Part shown: positions 15,494 through 24,384 of the stretch, piece after piece
Layout: each line of letters opens with the position of its first letter
Position numbering within the stretch: position 1 is the stretch's first letter
DNA from: Candidatus Acetothermia bacterium
GTDB lineage: Bacteria > Bipolaricaulota > Bipolaricaulia > Bipolaricaulales > Bipolaricaulaceae
NCBI GenBank assembly: GCA_024653305.1
Contig: JANLFW010000004.1
Coordinates: forward strand, 1-64,000
Direction: 5' to 3'
Length of the DNA stretch: 64,000 bases
Notes under the pieces: model-generated
Database searches by the model: none
Seen by the model: only the letters and a program-made list of their open reading frames with translations
Told to the model about the DNA's origin: nothing
Program-made: the position numbers and the translations under genes

Positions 15494-16573
15494 CTATGGG
15501 GTCCCGGGCCACAGGAGTTCGTCCCCGTACCGCAGCCGCCACTGGGCAAGGCCACCGATGAGGCCACGTGCCAGGGGAAACCCGTTGGACCACAGGTACT
15601 GAGCGGCCTGGACGGCTGAGGTCCCATCCTCGTCCAGGCACCAAATGGCGACCCCGCCCCCAGCCGAGAGGGCCGACCTAGGCGGCAGTGCGGCCGCCCA
15701 CGCCGCGAGCACGTCCAAGGTAGGTCGAGGCAGGTTCACCGCCCCCGGGAAGTGGCCCTGGGCGAACGCCTGCGGGTCGCGCAGGTCGAGGAGGACCAGG
15801 TACTTCTGGGCGACCTGACCGGCGGAGACCGGGTTCCCCCCGTAGTACGGGATCCCGCTGGGCAGGGTCTGGGGTGCCCCTTGTGCCCACACGAAGAACA
15901 GGCCCCCCAGCTCTTGCCACCACCCGACGAGTCCCCCGGCCACGGCCCGGGCCGCAAACCCCTGGTCCATCAACCATTGCGCGGCCTGGGCGGCCGCAGC
16001 CCCTGTCTCGTCGTAGAAGTAGATGTAGGGCCACCGCGGCAGCCGCGGGATCCAGCTCCCAAGCTCGGCGAACGGGATGTTGATCGCTCCCAGGAGGTGC
16101 CCTTGGGCGAACGCCTGGGCGTCCCGAAGGTCCACGAGGAGGTAGTAGTTCCTGTGGTCGTGGAGGCCGACGGCCGATCCCTCGAACGGCTGGGCCGGCC
16201 GCACGAACCCTTGGATGGTCAGGGTCTGCGTCTGAGCCTGCGGGTCGTCGGAGTACACGGTGAGCGAACGCTTGACCGACTGCCCCCCGTATCCGGTGGA
16301 CTCGAAATGGACGGTGAGCTCCGCCTGTTCTCCCGGCAAGAGCACCGTCTTCGTAAGCAACACGGAGGTGCAGCCGCAGGTCCGGGAGGGCGGCTGGGTG
16401 AAGTTGAGCGGGGCGTCCCCCACGTTGCGGAGGACGTACACGTGCTGGACCAGCATCCCCTCGGGCACCTGGCCGAAATCGTACACCGGTTGGTCCACCA
16501 CCAACCTCGGCCCGGCCCAACCGCCAAGAGCCACGAGCGCAACCAGCACCAAAGACAGGATCCACTGCTTCAT
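15494..16573 (-). CDS. Secreted DUF1573 protein with two rhodanese domains
   Basis: The 359-residue protein has a signal peptide (1-20) and a DUF1573 immunoglobulin-like domain (about 25-125) with the YDFGQVPEG motif and a CGC pair (residues 66-68). Two rhodanese domains follow (about 140-235 and 250-350). Both keep the DLRD..AFAQGH entry motif. The second has a Cys at the catalytic position (C312 in WCLDEDG), while the first has Phe (F186). Rhodaneses move sulfane sulfur or sense redox state, and here they would lie outside the cytoplasm. One domain is probably structural. A -10 TATCAT lies at 16605-16600. Confidence 0.85.
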   Translation of the reverse strand: MKQWILSLVLVALVALGGWAGPRLVVDQPVYDFGQVPEGMLVQHVYVLRNVGDAPLNFTQPPSRTCGCTSVLLTKTVLLPGEQAELTVHFESTGYGGQSVKRSLTVYSDDPQAQTQTLTIQGFVRPAQPFEGSAVGLHDHRNYYLLVDLRDAQAFAQGHLLGAINIPFAELGSWIPRLPRWPYIYFYDETGAAAAQAAQWLMDQGFAARAVAGGLVGWWQELGGLFFVWAQGAPQTLPSGIPYYGGNPVSAGQVAQKYLVLLDLRDPQAFAQGHFPGAVNLPRPTLDVLAAWAAALPPRSALSAGGGVAIWCLDEDGTSAVQAAQYLWSNGFPLARGLIGGLAQWRLRYGDELLWPGTP

Positions 16574-16688
16574 CAGGTGGTCCCCCCTCTTCTACATCCA
16601 TGATACACCGGGCGGGAGCAGGGAGGCATGTCCCTTCCCCGTCCGCCTAGACGTCCGTCCAGGGTGGGGGCTGGTCGGCGGAGGGGGA

Positions 16689-17171
16689 TCAGGAGAGGTC
16701 GAGAACCTCTGCCGCAAGCGCGGCGAGGTCGACCACAGCGCACGTCGGCCTCCTGAGCCAGCCCCCGCACTCGCCCGGGTTCACCACCAGGGGTGTCCCG
16801 GCGCGGACCTCCAGGTTGTGGGTGTGGCCGTACACCACGAGGTCGTAGTGCCCGGAGGCGGCGAGGGCAGAAAGGACCCGCGGCTCGTGCATGAGGACGA
16901 TCCGCCGCCCGGCCAGGACGAGCTCGTGGGGACCGTGGACCAGCTCCCCGACCTCGGAGAAGCGCTCCTGAAGATAGAGCTTGTCCCCGTCGTTGTTGCC
17001 GAACACGGCCACGACCCGGAGCCCGCTCTCCCGGAACGGTTCGGCCATGAACGGGGACACGATGTCCCCGGCATGGAGGACGAGCTCCACCCCGCGCTTG
17101 CGGAACCGGGCCAGGGCGCGGCGTAGGTTCCCCATGTTGTCGTGGGTGTCGGAAACGACTCCGATGCGCAT
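16689..17171 (-). CDS. YfcE/MJ0936-type metallophosphoesterase
   Basis: The 160-residue protein shows the calcineurin-like motifs in order: SDTHDN (residues 8-13), HAGDI near 35, GNND near 58, an H in MHEPR, and YGHTHN near 120. The small size matches the YfcE/MJ0936 phosphodiesterases, which use two metal ions and act on model phosphodiesters. Natural substrates are mostly unknown. It starts 4 nt after the threonine synthase stop, so it belongs to the DUF72-thrC transcript. Confidence 0.9.
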   Translation of the reverse strand: MRIGVVSDTHDNMGNLRRALARFRKRGVELVLHAGDIVSPFMAEPFRESGLRVVAVFGNNDGDKLYLQERFSEVGELVHGPHELVLAGRRIVLMHEPRVLSALAASGHYDLVVYGHTHNLEVRAGTPLVVNPGECGGWLRRPTCAVVDLAALAAEVLDLS

Positions 17172-17175
17172 GTCC

Positions 17176-18315
17176 TCATCCCGTCGCCGCGTCCGACCCG
17201 GCCTTGAGGCCGGAGCCGGTGAGGGGGACGACCACCTCCTCCCCCGGCCGGATCGCGCCCCGGGCGACGAGGGCCCGCAACGCGGCCACGGCCACGGCCG
17301 ACGTGGGCTCCACGTAGATGCCTTCCCGCTCCGCCAGCTCCGCCCGCGTCGCCAGGATTTCCTCCTCCGGCACCGTCACCGCCGCCCCCCCGAGCGCGCG
17401 GAGGAGGCCGAGGACCTCCCGCCCCCGCGGCGGCCGCGGGATGCGAATCCCCTCGGCCACCGTGTCCTTGGAGCCGGCCGGTGCCGGCTCCTCCAGCCCT
17501 TGGGCGGCGGCGCGGGCGATGGGCGCACACGCTTCGGCCTGAGCGGCGTGGACCCGGGGGGCGCGGGCAAGCCAGCCGAGGGCGCGCAGGCGGGCGAACC
17601 CGTACCCGAGCCCGAGGAAGAGGCCCCCACCCCCCACCGGGGCCACCACGTGGTCGGGGACCTCCCCGTCCAGGCCCTCGAACAGCTCGTAGGCGAGGGT
17701 GGCCAGGCCCTCGAGGAAGTACGGGGATTCGTTGTGGGAAGCGTAGGCAAGACCGGGGTCGGCGGCGCACGCCGCGCGCACGGCGTCAGCCGCCCGCTCC
17801 CGCGGTCCGGGGACGAGGGCGAGTCCCGCCCCGTAGGCGCGGATCTGGGCGAGCTTCTTCTCCGAGGCGTAGGCGGGGACGAACAGCTGAGCCTGCAGCC
17901 CGGCCCGGGCGGCGTACGCGGCCAGGGCTGACCCAGCGTTCCCCGACGAGTCGTCGGCCACCGCCCGGATCCCGAACGACCGCAGCACGGCCACCAGCAC
18001 CGCCGCCCCGCGGTCCTTGAACGACCCGCTGGGATTGCCGCCCTCCAGCTTGAACCAAAGGGTGATCCCAAGGTTCGGGCCGATGCGCAGCGACGGCACG
18101 AGTGGGGTGCCCCCCTCCCCCAGCGTCACCGGTTCCACGGGCGGCAGGAACGGGGCATAGCGCCACACGCCTCGCCCGACCAGATCCCCCCGCTTGAGGT
18201 CGCGGGGCAGATCCCGACGGTAGGTCAACGGGACCCGGCACCGCGGGCAGGGGGCCGGCACCGGCGTCGGCTGCACAGTGAAGCCACAACGCGGACAGTA
18301 GAGTTGCCCGGTCAT
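17176..18315 (-). CDS. thrC: Threonine synthase
   Basis: I use the ATG at 18315, which overlaps the DUF72 stop (ATGA), giving 379 residues; a GTG at 18330 is the alternative. A zinc-ribbon-like N terminus (CPRCG...CPRC) leads into the fold type II PLP domain. The PLP lysine lies in NPSGSFKDRG, and the DDSSGNAGSALAAYAAR phosphate loop and a C-terminal PLTGSGLK follow. This is the plant/archaeal-type architecture. The enzyme makes threonine from O-phosphohomoserine. No other threonine genes are nearby. Confidence 0.93.
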   Translation of the reverse strand: MTGQLYCPRCGFTVQPTPVPAPCPRCRVPLTYRRDLPRDLKRGDLVGRGVWRYAPFLPPVEPVTLGEGGTPLVPSLRIGPNLGITLWFKLEGGNPSGSFKDRGAAVLVAVLRSFGIRAVADDSSGNAGSALAAYAARAGLQAQLFVPAYASEKKLAQIRAYGAGLALVPGPRERAADAVRAACAADPGLAYASHNESPYFLEGLATLAYELFEGLDGEVPDHVVAPVGGGGLFLGLGYGFARLRALGWLARAPRVHAAQAEACAPIARAAAQGLEEPAPAGSKDTVAEGIRIPRPPRGREVLGLLRALGGAAVTVPEEEILATRAELAEREGIYVEPTSAVAVAALRALVARGAIRPGEEVVVPLTGSGLKAGSDAATG

Positions 18316-19046
18316 CTTTCCATCAGACACCGAAAACGCAGCGCATCCCGGGCCATGGTGTCGTTGTTGAACAGCACGTACACGGCTTCTGCCTCCAGTG
18401 AGCGCACCTGCTCCACGAGGAACTGCAGATCCTGATCGGTGTACGTGTAGCGGTACATGCGCTCCCCGGGCGGGGAGCCGTGCAGGCGTAGATAGGCGAT
18501 CGGGCCGGCGGTCACGGGGAGGGCCTTGAACGGGTCAGCGCAGTGGACGAGGGAGAACTCCCGGCAGATCGCAGCGACCCGCTTCGGATCCTCTCCCCAG
18601 TCCCCCCGTGGCTCCCACACGAGAAGAAACCCATCCCGGTCGATATCGGCAAGGAAACCGCCCAGGGCGTCCGTGTTCTCCGGGGTTGGCCCAAACGAGG
18701 CCGGGCACTGCAGGAGAAGGATCTTGGCCCGCAGGCGGTGGGCGACCTCAGCGGAGCGGGCCCATGCCTCCCGGGCTTCCCAGCCGCGGAACCGTGCCTT
18801 GTGGGTGATGTCCTGGTGGACCTTGACCGCGAACTCGAACTCCCGGTTTACCCCGTCGGCCAGGGCCCGCCAGCGGTCGGCGGTGGCCGGGCGCGGGACG
18901 CGGTAGAACGTGGAATTCACCTCCACGAGCGGAAAGTGGAGCGCATAGAGCTGGAGCTTGTGGGGAAAGCGTCCCCTCCAGTCGGCCTCGCCCACGTCGG
19001 CGGGCCGCAGCGCCGCCCACCCGCAGCACCCGATGCGCAGCTCCAT
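18312..19046 (-). CDS. DUF72 domain protein
   Basis: The 244-residue protein has the DUF72 (YecE) TIM-barrel signature: GCCGW at the N terminus, FYRVP, EFAVKVHQDITH, and a C-terminal YVLFNNDTMARDA. The family is common and structurally known but has no firm function; some members resemble xylose-isomerase-like barrels. It is the first gene of the unit with thrC and the phosphoesterase. A perfect TATAAT lies 7 nt before the ATG and there is no Shine-Dalgarno. Confidence 0.9.
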   Translation of the reverse strand: MELRIGCCGWAALRPADVGEADWRGRFPHKLQLYALHFPLVEVNSTFYRVPRPATADRWRALADGVNREFEFAVKVHQDITHKARFRGWEAREAWARSAEVAHRLRAKILLLQCPASFGPTPENTDALGGFLADIDRDGFLLVWEPRGDWGEDPKRVAAICREFSLVHCADPFKALPVTAGPIAYLRLHGSPPGERMYRYTYTDQDLQFLVEQVRSLEAEAVYVLFNNDTMARDALRFRCLMER

Positions 19047-19053
19047 ACCACGG

Positions 19054-19082
19054 ATTATAGGTCCCTCACGGTTTCCTGTGGA
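19054..19082 (-). promoter_or_regulatory. Leaderless-type promoter of the DUF72-thrC operon
   Basis: A perfect -10 TATAAT (19059-19054) ends 7 nt before the ATG at 19046. A weak -35 TCCACA (19082-19077) lies 17 nt further upstream. No ribosome-binding site can fit between them. The rest of the 157-nt gap up to 19203 holds no gene I can support. Confidence 0.6.
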
Positions 19083-19203
19083 CGTCCGTCCCGCGACGAG
19101 GAAGCCATACGGGAACTGGATTCCAGGACACCCCCGGTCTTCACCGTCGTATCTGGGGCTGCACAGCGTGCGGAGATCGCGGCCGATCCCGGCGGGTATC
19201 GGG

Positions 19204-19998
19204 CTAATCGGCGGGGATCTCCTGCTCCCACCGCCGCAGGTTGTCGAGCACGCCGTACGCGGTGAGGTCGAGCTGGAGGGGGGTAATGGACACGTACCCC
19301 GAGAGCACCGCCCACACGTCGGTCTCCTCCTCCCCCGGCGGGGGCGAGCTGAGCATCTCCCCGGTGAGCCAGTAGTAATCCCGCCCGCGGGGATCCACCC
19401 CGCGCACGAGCTCGTCGTCCCATAGCTTCCCCCCGAGGCGGGTGATCCGGATCCCCTTTGGCTTTCCCCGGGGTATGTTCACGTTAAGAAGGGTCCCGGC
19501 CAGCACCGCCCGCTCGGCCAGCGTCAGCCTGGCCATCCGGGCCGTCAACCGCGCGGCCACCTCGTAGTCAGGCCCCCCCTGTCCCGCCTCCTCCGATCCC
19601 ACGTCGAGGGACACGGCGATCGCCGGGAGCCCGGCCGAGGCCCCCTCCATGGCCGCAGCCACCGTGCCGGAATAGGTCGCGTCACGACCCAGGTTCGCCC
19701 CGGCGTTGATCCCCGCCACCACCAGGTCCGGTCGCCGGGGGGCAAGCCCGAGGAGGGCCAGGAGCACGCAGTCCGACGGGGAGCCATTGGTCACGTGGAC
19801 CACCTCCCCGTCCGGCAGACGGGCGGTGGACAGACGGAGCGGTTTGTGGAACACCCGGGTGCGGGAAGCAGCCGACCAGTTGCGGTCCGGCGCCAACACC
19901 CACGTCTCCCCCACCTTCGCCAGCGCCTTCTGCAGCGCGAGGAGACCGGGGGAGAGATAGCCGTCGTCGTTGGTGATGAGGATGAAGGGCTCAACCAT
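19204..19998 (-). CDS. surE: 5'/3'-nucleotidase SurE
   Basis: The 264-residue protein has the SurE N terminus ILITNDDGYLSPG with the metal-binding Asp pair, then the VAGINAGANLGRDATYSGTV motif with its Asn and Ser. SurE removes phosphate from nucleoside 5'- and 3'-monophosphates and some polyphosphates. The ATG at 19998 overlaps the rsmD stop by 8 nt (ATGGTTGA), which I prefer to the upstream TTG at 20004. The two genes form a small minus-strand unit. Confidence 0.95.
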   Translation of the reverse strand: MVEPFILITNDDGYLSPGLLALQKALAKVGETWVLAPDRNWSAASRTRVFHKPLRLSTARLPDGEVVHVTNGSPSDCVLLALLGLAPRRPDLVVAGINAGANLGRDATYSGTVAAAMEGASAGLPAIAVSLDVGSEEAGQGGPDYEVAARLTARMARLTLAERAVLAGTLLNVNIPRGKPKGIRITRLGGKLWDDELVRGVDPRGRDYYWLTGEMLSSPPPGEEETDVWAVLSGYVSITPLQLDLTAYGVLDNLRRWEQEIPAD

Positions 19999-20593
19999 CG
20001 TCAACCCCTTGTTGGGGCGCAGTGTAGCCGGTCATTTCGTCGGGGACAAACCGGTAGAACGAGAGCCGAGTCTCCCCGTACGCGCGCTGGAGCTCGAGAC
20101 GAAGGGCGCCGTACCGAGCGGCGACCCCCTCCTTGTGGAACGTCTCGACGACCACGAGCGCCCCCGGGGCGAGCGGGACGAACTCCCCCAGCGCGGCCAC
20201 CGCCCGTTGGGCAAGTCCGCTCTCGTACGGTGCTCCGACGAACGCCAGCTCGAAGGCGCGTCCCTGTTCGGCCAGGACGCGGATCCCCGCTAGCGCATCG
20301 AGGCGCAGCACCTCGGTTCGGTCCCGATAGCCCAGGCGCCGGATGTTCTCCTGGATCAGGCGCACCGCGTGGGGGGAGCTGTCCACGAACACGGCGCGGC
20401 GGGCTCCCCGCGATAGCGCTTCCAAGCCCACCGCACCCGTGCCAGCGAACAGATCCAGGAACTCCGCCCCGGCCACGAGCCCGCCCAGCGTGTCGAACAA
20501 GGCGGTGCGCACCCGGTCGCGTAGGGGGCGGATGTCCGTCCCATGCCACTCGGCCAGCTTCCTCCCCCGGTGAGCCCCGCCGATGATCCGCAC
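19991..20593 (-). CDS. rsmD: 16S rRNA (guanine966-N2)-methyltransferase RsmD-like
   Basis: The 200-residue protein has the RsmD N terminus (RIIGGAHRGRKL), the DR.R.ALF segment and motif I (FLDLFAGTGAVGLEALSRGA), all diagnostic. Motif IV, normally D/NPPY and part of the catalytic pocket, reads GAPY (residues 120-123), losing both the acidic/amide residue and the first proline. The start is GTG, preceded by GGGAGC. The family methylates G966 of 16S rRNA; the altered motif raises doubt about activity. The divergent gene starts at 20700. Confidence 0.87.
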   Translation of the reverse strand: MRIIGGAHRGRKLAEWHGTDIRPLRDRVRTALFDTLGGLVAGAEFLDLFAGTGAVGLEALSRGARRAVFVDSSPHAVRLIQENIRRLGYRDRTEVLRLDALAGIRVLAEQGRAFELAFVGAPYESGLAQRAVAALGEFVPLAPGALVVVETFHKEGVAARYGALRLELQRAYGETRLSFYRFVPDEMTGYTAPQQGVDDG

Positions 20594-20699
20594 TTGCGCT
20601 CCCCTGAGAACCGGCTACGATTTTTCGAAGCCGTCTTCAGGATATCCCAAATCCGAGGGCAGGACACCGGGGGTTGCCCCGGCCCTGGAAGGAGAGCGG

Positions 20700-22028
20700 G
20701 TGCGGTACGACGTAGCGGTGATCGGAGCGGGACCGGCGGGGTTGTTCGCCGCCCTGGAGCTCGCCGAGTCCGGGCTTTCCACGGTGGTGGTGGAGAAGGG
20801 GCAGGCCCCGCGGGAGCGCCGGAGCATCACGTGCGGGGTGGGGGGGGCCGGTGCCTTCTCCGACGGCAAACTGAATTTGACCCCGCGCATCGGGGGAGAT
20901 CCGGCGGCGATCGGCTGTTCCGTGGCCGAACTGGCCGAGCTCATCGCCTACGTTGACCATGTGTTCACCCGCTACGGCGCCCCTGCCCAGTACTCCGGCG
21001 AGGACCACAAGGCGCTGGCTCGCCTGAAGAAGGCCGCCGCCGAGGCTGGGGTGGAGTTCATCTCCGGCCGTCAGCGCCACATCGGCACCGGCTGCATCCG
21101 CGAGGTCATCGACGCGATGTACCGCGACCTCCTCGACCGGGGGGTGGCGTTTCGGCTAGGGGACAAGGTCAAGGCCATCGCCTGGGCGAACGACGAGTTC
21201 GTCGTGGACCTCGGTAAGGAACAGATCCACGCCGGCGCGGTGATCGCCGCCCCGGGCCGGGTGGGGGCGTACTGGCTCAGGGAGGTGGCCCGCTCCCTGG
21301 GGGTGGGTCCCCAGTTTGGCCCCCTCGACGTCGGGGTGCGGGTGGAGTTCCCGGCCGAGCTCTATGACCCCATCGAGCGGGTGATGTACGATGCCAAGTT
21401 CCGCGTACGCACCTCGACCTACGATGACATGGTCCGCACGTTCTGCACCAACCCGCGGGGATTCGTGGTCCAGGAGGACCACGACGAGTTCGTGCTCGTG
21501 AACGGGCACGCCGAGAACGAGTGCAAAACGGAGAACACGAACTTTGCTCTCCTGGTGCACATCGAGCTCACCGACCCGGTGGAAGACACCACCGAATACG
21601 GCCGGGCCATCGCCAAGCTCGCCACGACCATCGGCGGCGGCCGGCCGATCCTGCAGCGGCTGAAGGACCTCCGAGCTGGGCGGCGATCCACCGCCGACCG
21701 CATCCGGCGGGTTTCCATTCAGCCCACGCTCGCCGCGTTCACCCCGGGGGACATCTCCATGGCCCTCCCCCACCGGGTGGTGGTGGACCTGGTGGAGGCG
21801 ATCGACGTGCTCGACCGGATCATGCCCGGAATCGCGTCTGAGGGGACGCTGGTGTACGCGCCGGAGATCAAGTTCTACGATACCCAGTATCGGGTAGGGG
21901 CGGGGATGGAGACGGGGCTCCCCGGGTTCTACGTGGTGGGGGACGCGTCCGGGCATTCCCGGGGGATCGTGTTCGCCGCCCTGACCGGGATCCTCGCCGC
22001 CCGCCACATCAAGGCCCGCCCCGGCTAA
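20700..22028 (+). CDS. COG2509 FAD-dependent dehydrogenase
   Basis: I set the start at GTG 20700, just after a Shine-Dalgarno AAGGAGAG. That gives 442 residues beginning VRYDVAVIGAGPAGLFAA, a dinucleotide-binding GxGxxG. A GVGGAGAFSDGKLNL segment (about 44-58) and a C-terminal GDASGHSRGIVFAALTG flavin motif mark the COG2509 family, uncharacterised FAD-dependent dehydrogenases related to geranylgeranyl reductase-like oxidoreductases. The substrate is unknown. It is followed after 11 nt by phosphofructokinase, so the two are probably co-transcribed. Confidence 0.87.
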   Translation: MRYDVAVIGAGPAGLFAALELAESGLSTVVVEKGQAPRERRSITCGVGGAGAFSDGKLNLTPRIGGDPAAIGCSVAELAELIAYVDHVFTRYGAPAQYSGEDHKALARLKKAAAEAGVEFISGRQRHIGTGCIREVIDAMYRDLLDRGVAFRLGDKVKAIAWANDEFVVDLGKEQIHAGAVIAAPGRVGAYWLREVARSLGVGPQFGPLDVGVRVEFPAELYDPIERVMYDAKFRVRTSTYDDMVRTFCTNPRGFVVQEDHDEFVLVNGHAENECKTENTNFALLVHIELTDPVEDTTEYGRAIAKLATTIGGGRPILQRLKDLRAGRRSTADRIRRVSIQPTLAAFTPGDISMALPHRVVVDLVEAIDVLDRIMPGIASEGTLVYAPEIKFYDTQYRVGAGMETGLPGFYVVGDASGHSRGIVFAALTGILAARHIKARPG

Positions 22029-22039
22029 CCGTTTTGACG

Positions 22040-23011
22040 ATGACCAGGGTGGCTGTATTGACGAGCGGTGGCGACGCCCCAGGCATGAACGCCGCCATCC
22101 GCGCCGTGGTTCGTACCGGCATCGCCCACGGGTGGGAGGTGTTCGGGGTCCGCCGCGGCTACGCCGGCCTCCTCGAGGGCGCCCTCATCCCCCTCGGAGC
22201 GCGGGACGTGGGCGGCATCATCCAGCTTGGGGGGACGGTGCTCGGCAGCGCCCGCTGCCCCGAGTTCAGAACCGAAGCCGGGCAGCAAGAAGCCCTCCGG
22301 ACCCTGAGCCGCCACGCCATCGATGCCCTGGTGGTCATCGGCGGAAACGGTTCCCAAAGTGGGGCGTATGGGCTCGCGCGGCTCGGGTTCCCCGTGGTGG
22401 GGGTGGCCTCCACCATCGACAACGACCTCGTGGGCTCCGACATCACCATCGGCGTGGACACCGCCCTCAACGTGGCCCTGGAGGCGATCGATCGACTGAA
22501 GGTGACCGCCTCCTCGCACCAGCGGGCGTTCCTGGTGGAGGTGATGGGGCGGGACTGTGGGTATCTGGCGCTCATGGCCGGCATCGCCGGCGGGGCGGAA
22601 GCGGTGGTCATCCCCGAGGTGGAGACGGACCCGGAGGCGCTGGCCGCCGAGCTCCATCAGGCCTACGAGCGGGGGAAGCCCCACGCTCTGGTGGTGGTGG
22701 CGGAGGGGGCGCGGTACAACGCCTCCCGCCTTGCCGAATACTTCCGGAAGAACGAAAAGCGGCTGGGGTTTGAGCTTAGGGTGACGATCCTCGGGCACGT
22801 CCAGCGGGGCGGGGCCCCGGGCGCGTTCGACCGCCTGCTGGCCACCCAGCTCGGGGCGGCGGCCGTTGATTGCCTCGCCCGCGGCGAACACGGGGTACTG
22901 GTGGGCTGGATCCGGGGGGCGGTGGCCACCACCCCGCTCGCCGAAGCGGCCCGGTACAAGAAGGAGTTAGATCCTGAGCTTTTCGAGCTCGCCCAGGTGC
23001 TGGCGCGGTAA
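22040..23011 (+). CDS. pfkA: 6-phosphofructokinase
   Basis: The 323-residue protein matches PfkA in size and motif order: TSGGDAPGMN at the N terminus, the catalytic STIDNDL (Asp 127 in E. coli numbering and here), the MGRDCG loop, and LGHVQRGG near residue 255. The phosphate-donor loop reads GGNGS, with Asn at position 103 where E. coli ATP-dependent PfkA has Asp; Gly 104 agrees with ATP rather than pyrophosphate as donor. Catalysis is fructose-6-phosphate to fructose-1,6-bisphosphate in glycolysis. I prefer ATG 22040 to the TTG two codons earlier. The neighbouring glucan locus feeds hexose into this step. Confidence 0.93.
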   Translation: MTRVAVLTSGGDAPGMNAAIRAVVRTGIAHGWEVFGVRRGYAGLLEGALIPLGARDVGGIIQLGGTVLGSARCPEFRTEAGQQEALRTLSRHAIDALVVIGGNGSQSGAYGLARLGFPVVGVASTIDNDLVGSDITIGVDTALNVALEAIDRLKVTASSHQRAFLVEVMGRDCGYLALMAGIAGGAEAVVIPEVETDPEALAAELHQAYERGKPHALVVVAEGARYNASRLAEYFRKNEKRLGFELRVTILGHVQRGGAPGAFDRLLATQLGAAAVDCLARGEHGVLVGWIRGAVATTPLAEAARYKKELDPELFELAQVLAR

Positions 23012-23034
23012 AAATTTCCGGTGTTTGGGCAAGA

Positions 23035-24384
23035 TCACGTTCGCCGTTTGAGGATCCGAAAGCTCCACGGCGGCAGGATGACCTCGCCCGATACTTCCTC
23101 TCCGGCGAGCAGATCCCGAAACCTTCCTGGAAGGAGAAACGCTTCTTCCCCGTCCCCCGCGTTCAGGACGACGAAGACCTCCTCCCCCGCAAGGGTCCGT
23201 CGCAGGCAAAGCGTTCGCCCGTGCGCCTCGACGAAGTGTAAGTCCCCGCCGCGCAGGGCCGGCTCACCACGGCGTAGGCGCACAAGCTCCCGGACGGCCG
23301 CGCGGGCCTCCTGGTCCCATAGGTTCTGGTCCCAGGCGAAGCAGCAGCGGCAGTCCGGATCTTCCCCGCCCTCCATCCCGATTTCGTCCCCGTAGTAGAT
23401 CGCCGGTGCACCGGGAAAGCCGAGCAGAAAGGCCGTGGCCAGAAGCAGGCGCCGTTTGTCTCCCTGGCAAAGGGTTAGGAAACGAGGTTTGTCGTGGCTT
23501 CCAAGGAGAGTGTAGCAGGCGAACCCATTCTCCTCCGGGTAACTACGCCACAGGCTGTAGACGTAGTGGGCGAACCGGCGGGCATCCCATGTCCCTTGGG
23601 CGAAGAAGTGGACGAGCCCCTCCCAAAGCTTGTAGTGCATCACCCCATCGAGCGCCCCGTGCTTGAACCAGGAGGTGGCGATCCCCATCACCTCCCCGAG
23701 GACGTAGGCGTCAGGGTTTTCTTTTTTGACCGTCCGGAAAATATCCCGCACGAAGTCCGGGGGCAGGTATTCCACCGTGTCCAGGCGCCAGCCGTCGATT
23801 TCGTATTCGCGTATCCAGTGGCGTACCACCGAAAGCAAGTATCCCCGCACTGCGGGGGTTCGGTGGTTCCACTCCGGCAAAGTGGGGCAACCGGCCCAGC
23901 AGACGTAGTTGGGCTCCGGTTCGCGAACGTCCCTATCTCCCCGGATGGTGAACCAGTCCCAGTAGGGGGAGGCCCGGCCGTGCCGGAGCACGTCCTGGAA
24001 GAAGGGGTGCCGTTCCCCGCAGTGGTTGAACACCCCGTCGAGCACGATGCGCATGCCGCGGGCGTGCAGGGCCGAGGTGAGCTCACGGAGGGCGTCGTTC
24101 CCCCCAAAGGCCGGGTCCACCTGGAAGTAGTCCTCGGTGTCGTACTTGTGGTTGGTGGGAGCCTTGAAGATCGGGGTGAGGTACAGGGCGGTTATCCCGA
24201 GGTCCGCCAGGTAATCCAGCTTCTCCAGGATTCCCCACAGATCTCCGCCGAAAAAGCTTGCTCGATCGGGGAGCTCTCCCCAGGGCCTTGCTCCGGGTGG
24301 ATCGTTCCGCGGGTCCCCGTTGCGGAACCGATCGGGGAAGATCTGGTAGAAGACGGCGTCCCGCACCCACTCCGGCGGGTTCAT
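23035..24384 (-). CDS. Cytoplasmic GH13 alpha-glucosidase/cyclomaltodextrinase-type enzyme
   Basis: The 449-residue protein is a GH13 barrel without a signal peptide. Catalytic residues are in place: nucleophile D202 (GWRLDTVE), acid/base E231 (LGEVMG) and D298 (GSHDKPR). The VFYQIFPDRF start and FFGGDL segment are those of neopullulanase/cyclomaltodextrinase-like enzymes, but the usual N-terminal domain is missing. It would cut imported maltodextrins. Its ATG overlaps the stop of the MalG permease gene, making it the last gene of the uptake operon and supporting an intracellular role. Confidence 0.9.
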   Translation of the reverse strand: MNPPEWVRDAVFYQIFPDRFRNGDPRNDPPGARPWGELPDRASFFGGDLWGILEKLDYLADLGITALYLTPIFKAPTNHKYDTEDYFQVDPAFGGNDALRELTSALHARGMRIVLDGVFNHCGERHPFFQDVLRHGRASPYWDWFTIRGDRDVREPEPNYVCWAGCPTLPEWNHRTPAVRGYLLSVVRHWIREYEIDGWRLDTVEYLPPDFVRDIFRTVKKENPDAYVLGEVMGIATSWFKHGALDGVMHYKLWEGLVHFFAQGTWDARRFAHYVYSLWRSYPEENGFACYTLLGSHDKPRFLTLCQGDKRRLLLATAFLLGFPGAPAIYYGDEIGMEGGEDPDCRCCFAWDQNLWDQEARAAVRELVRLRRGEPALRGGDLHFVEAHGRTLCLRRTLAGEEVFVVLNAGDGEEAFLLPGRFRDLLAGEEVSGEVILPPWSFRILKRRT

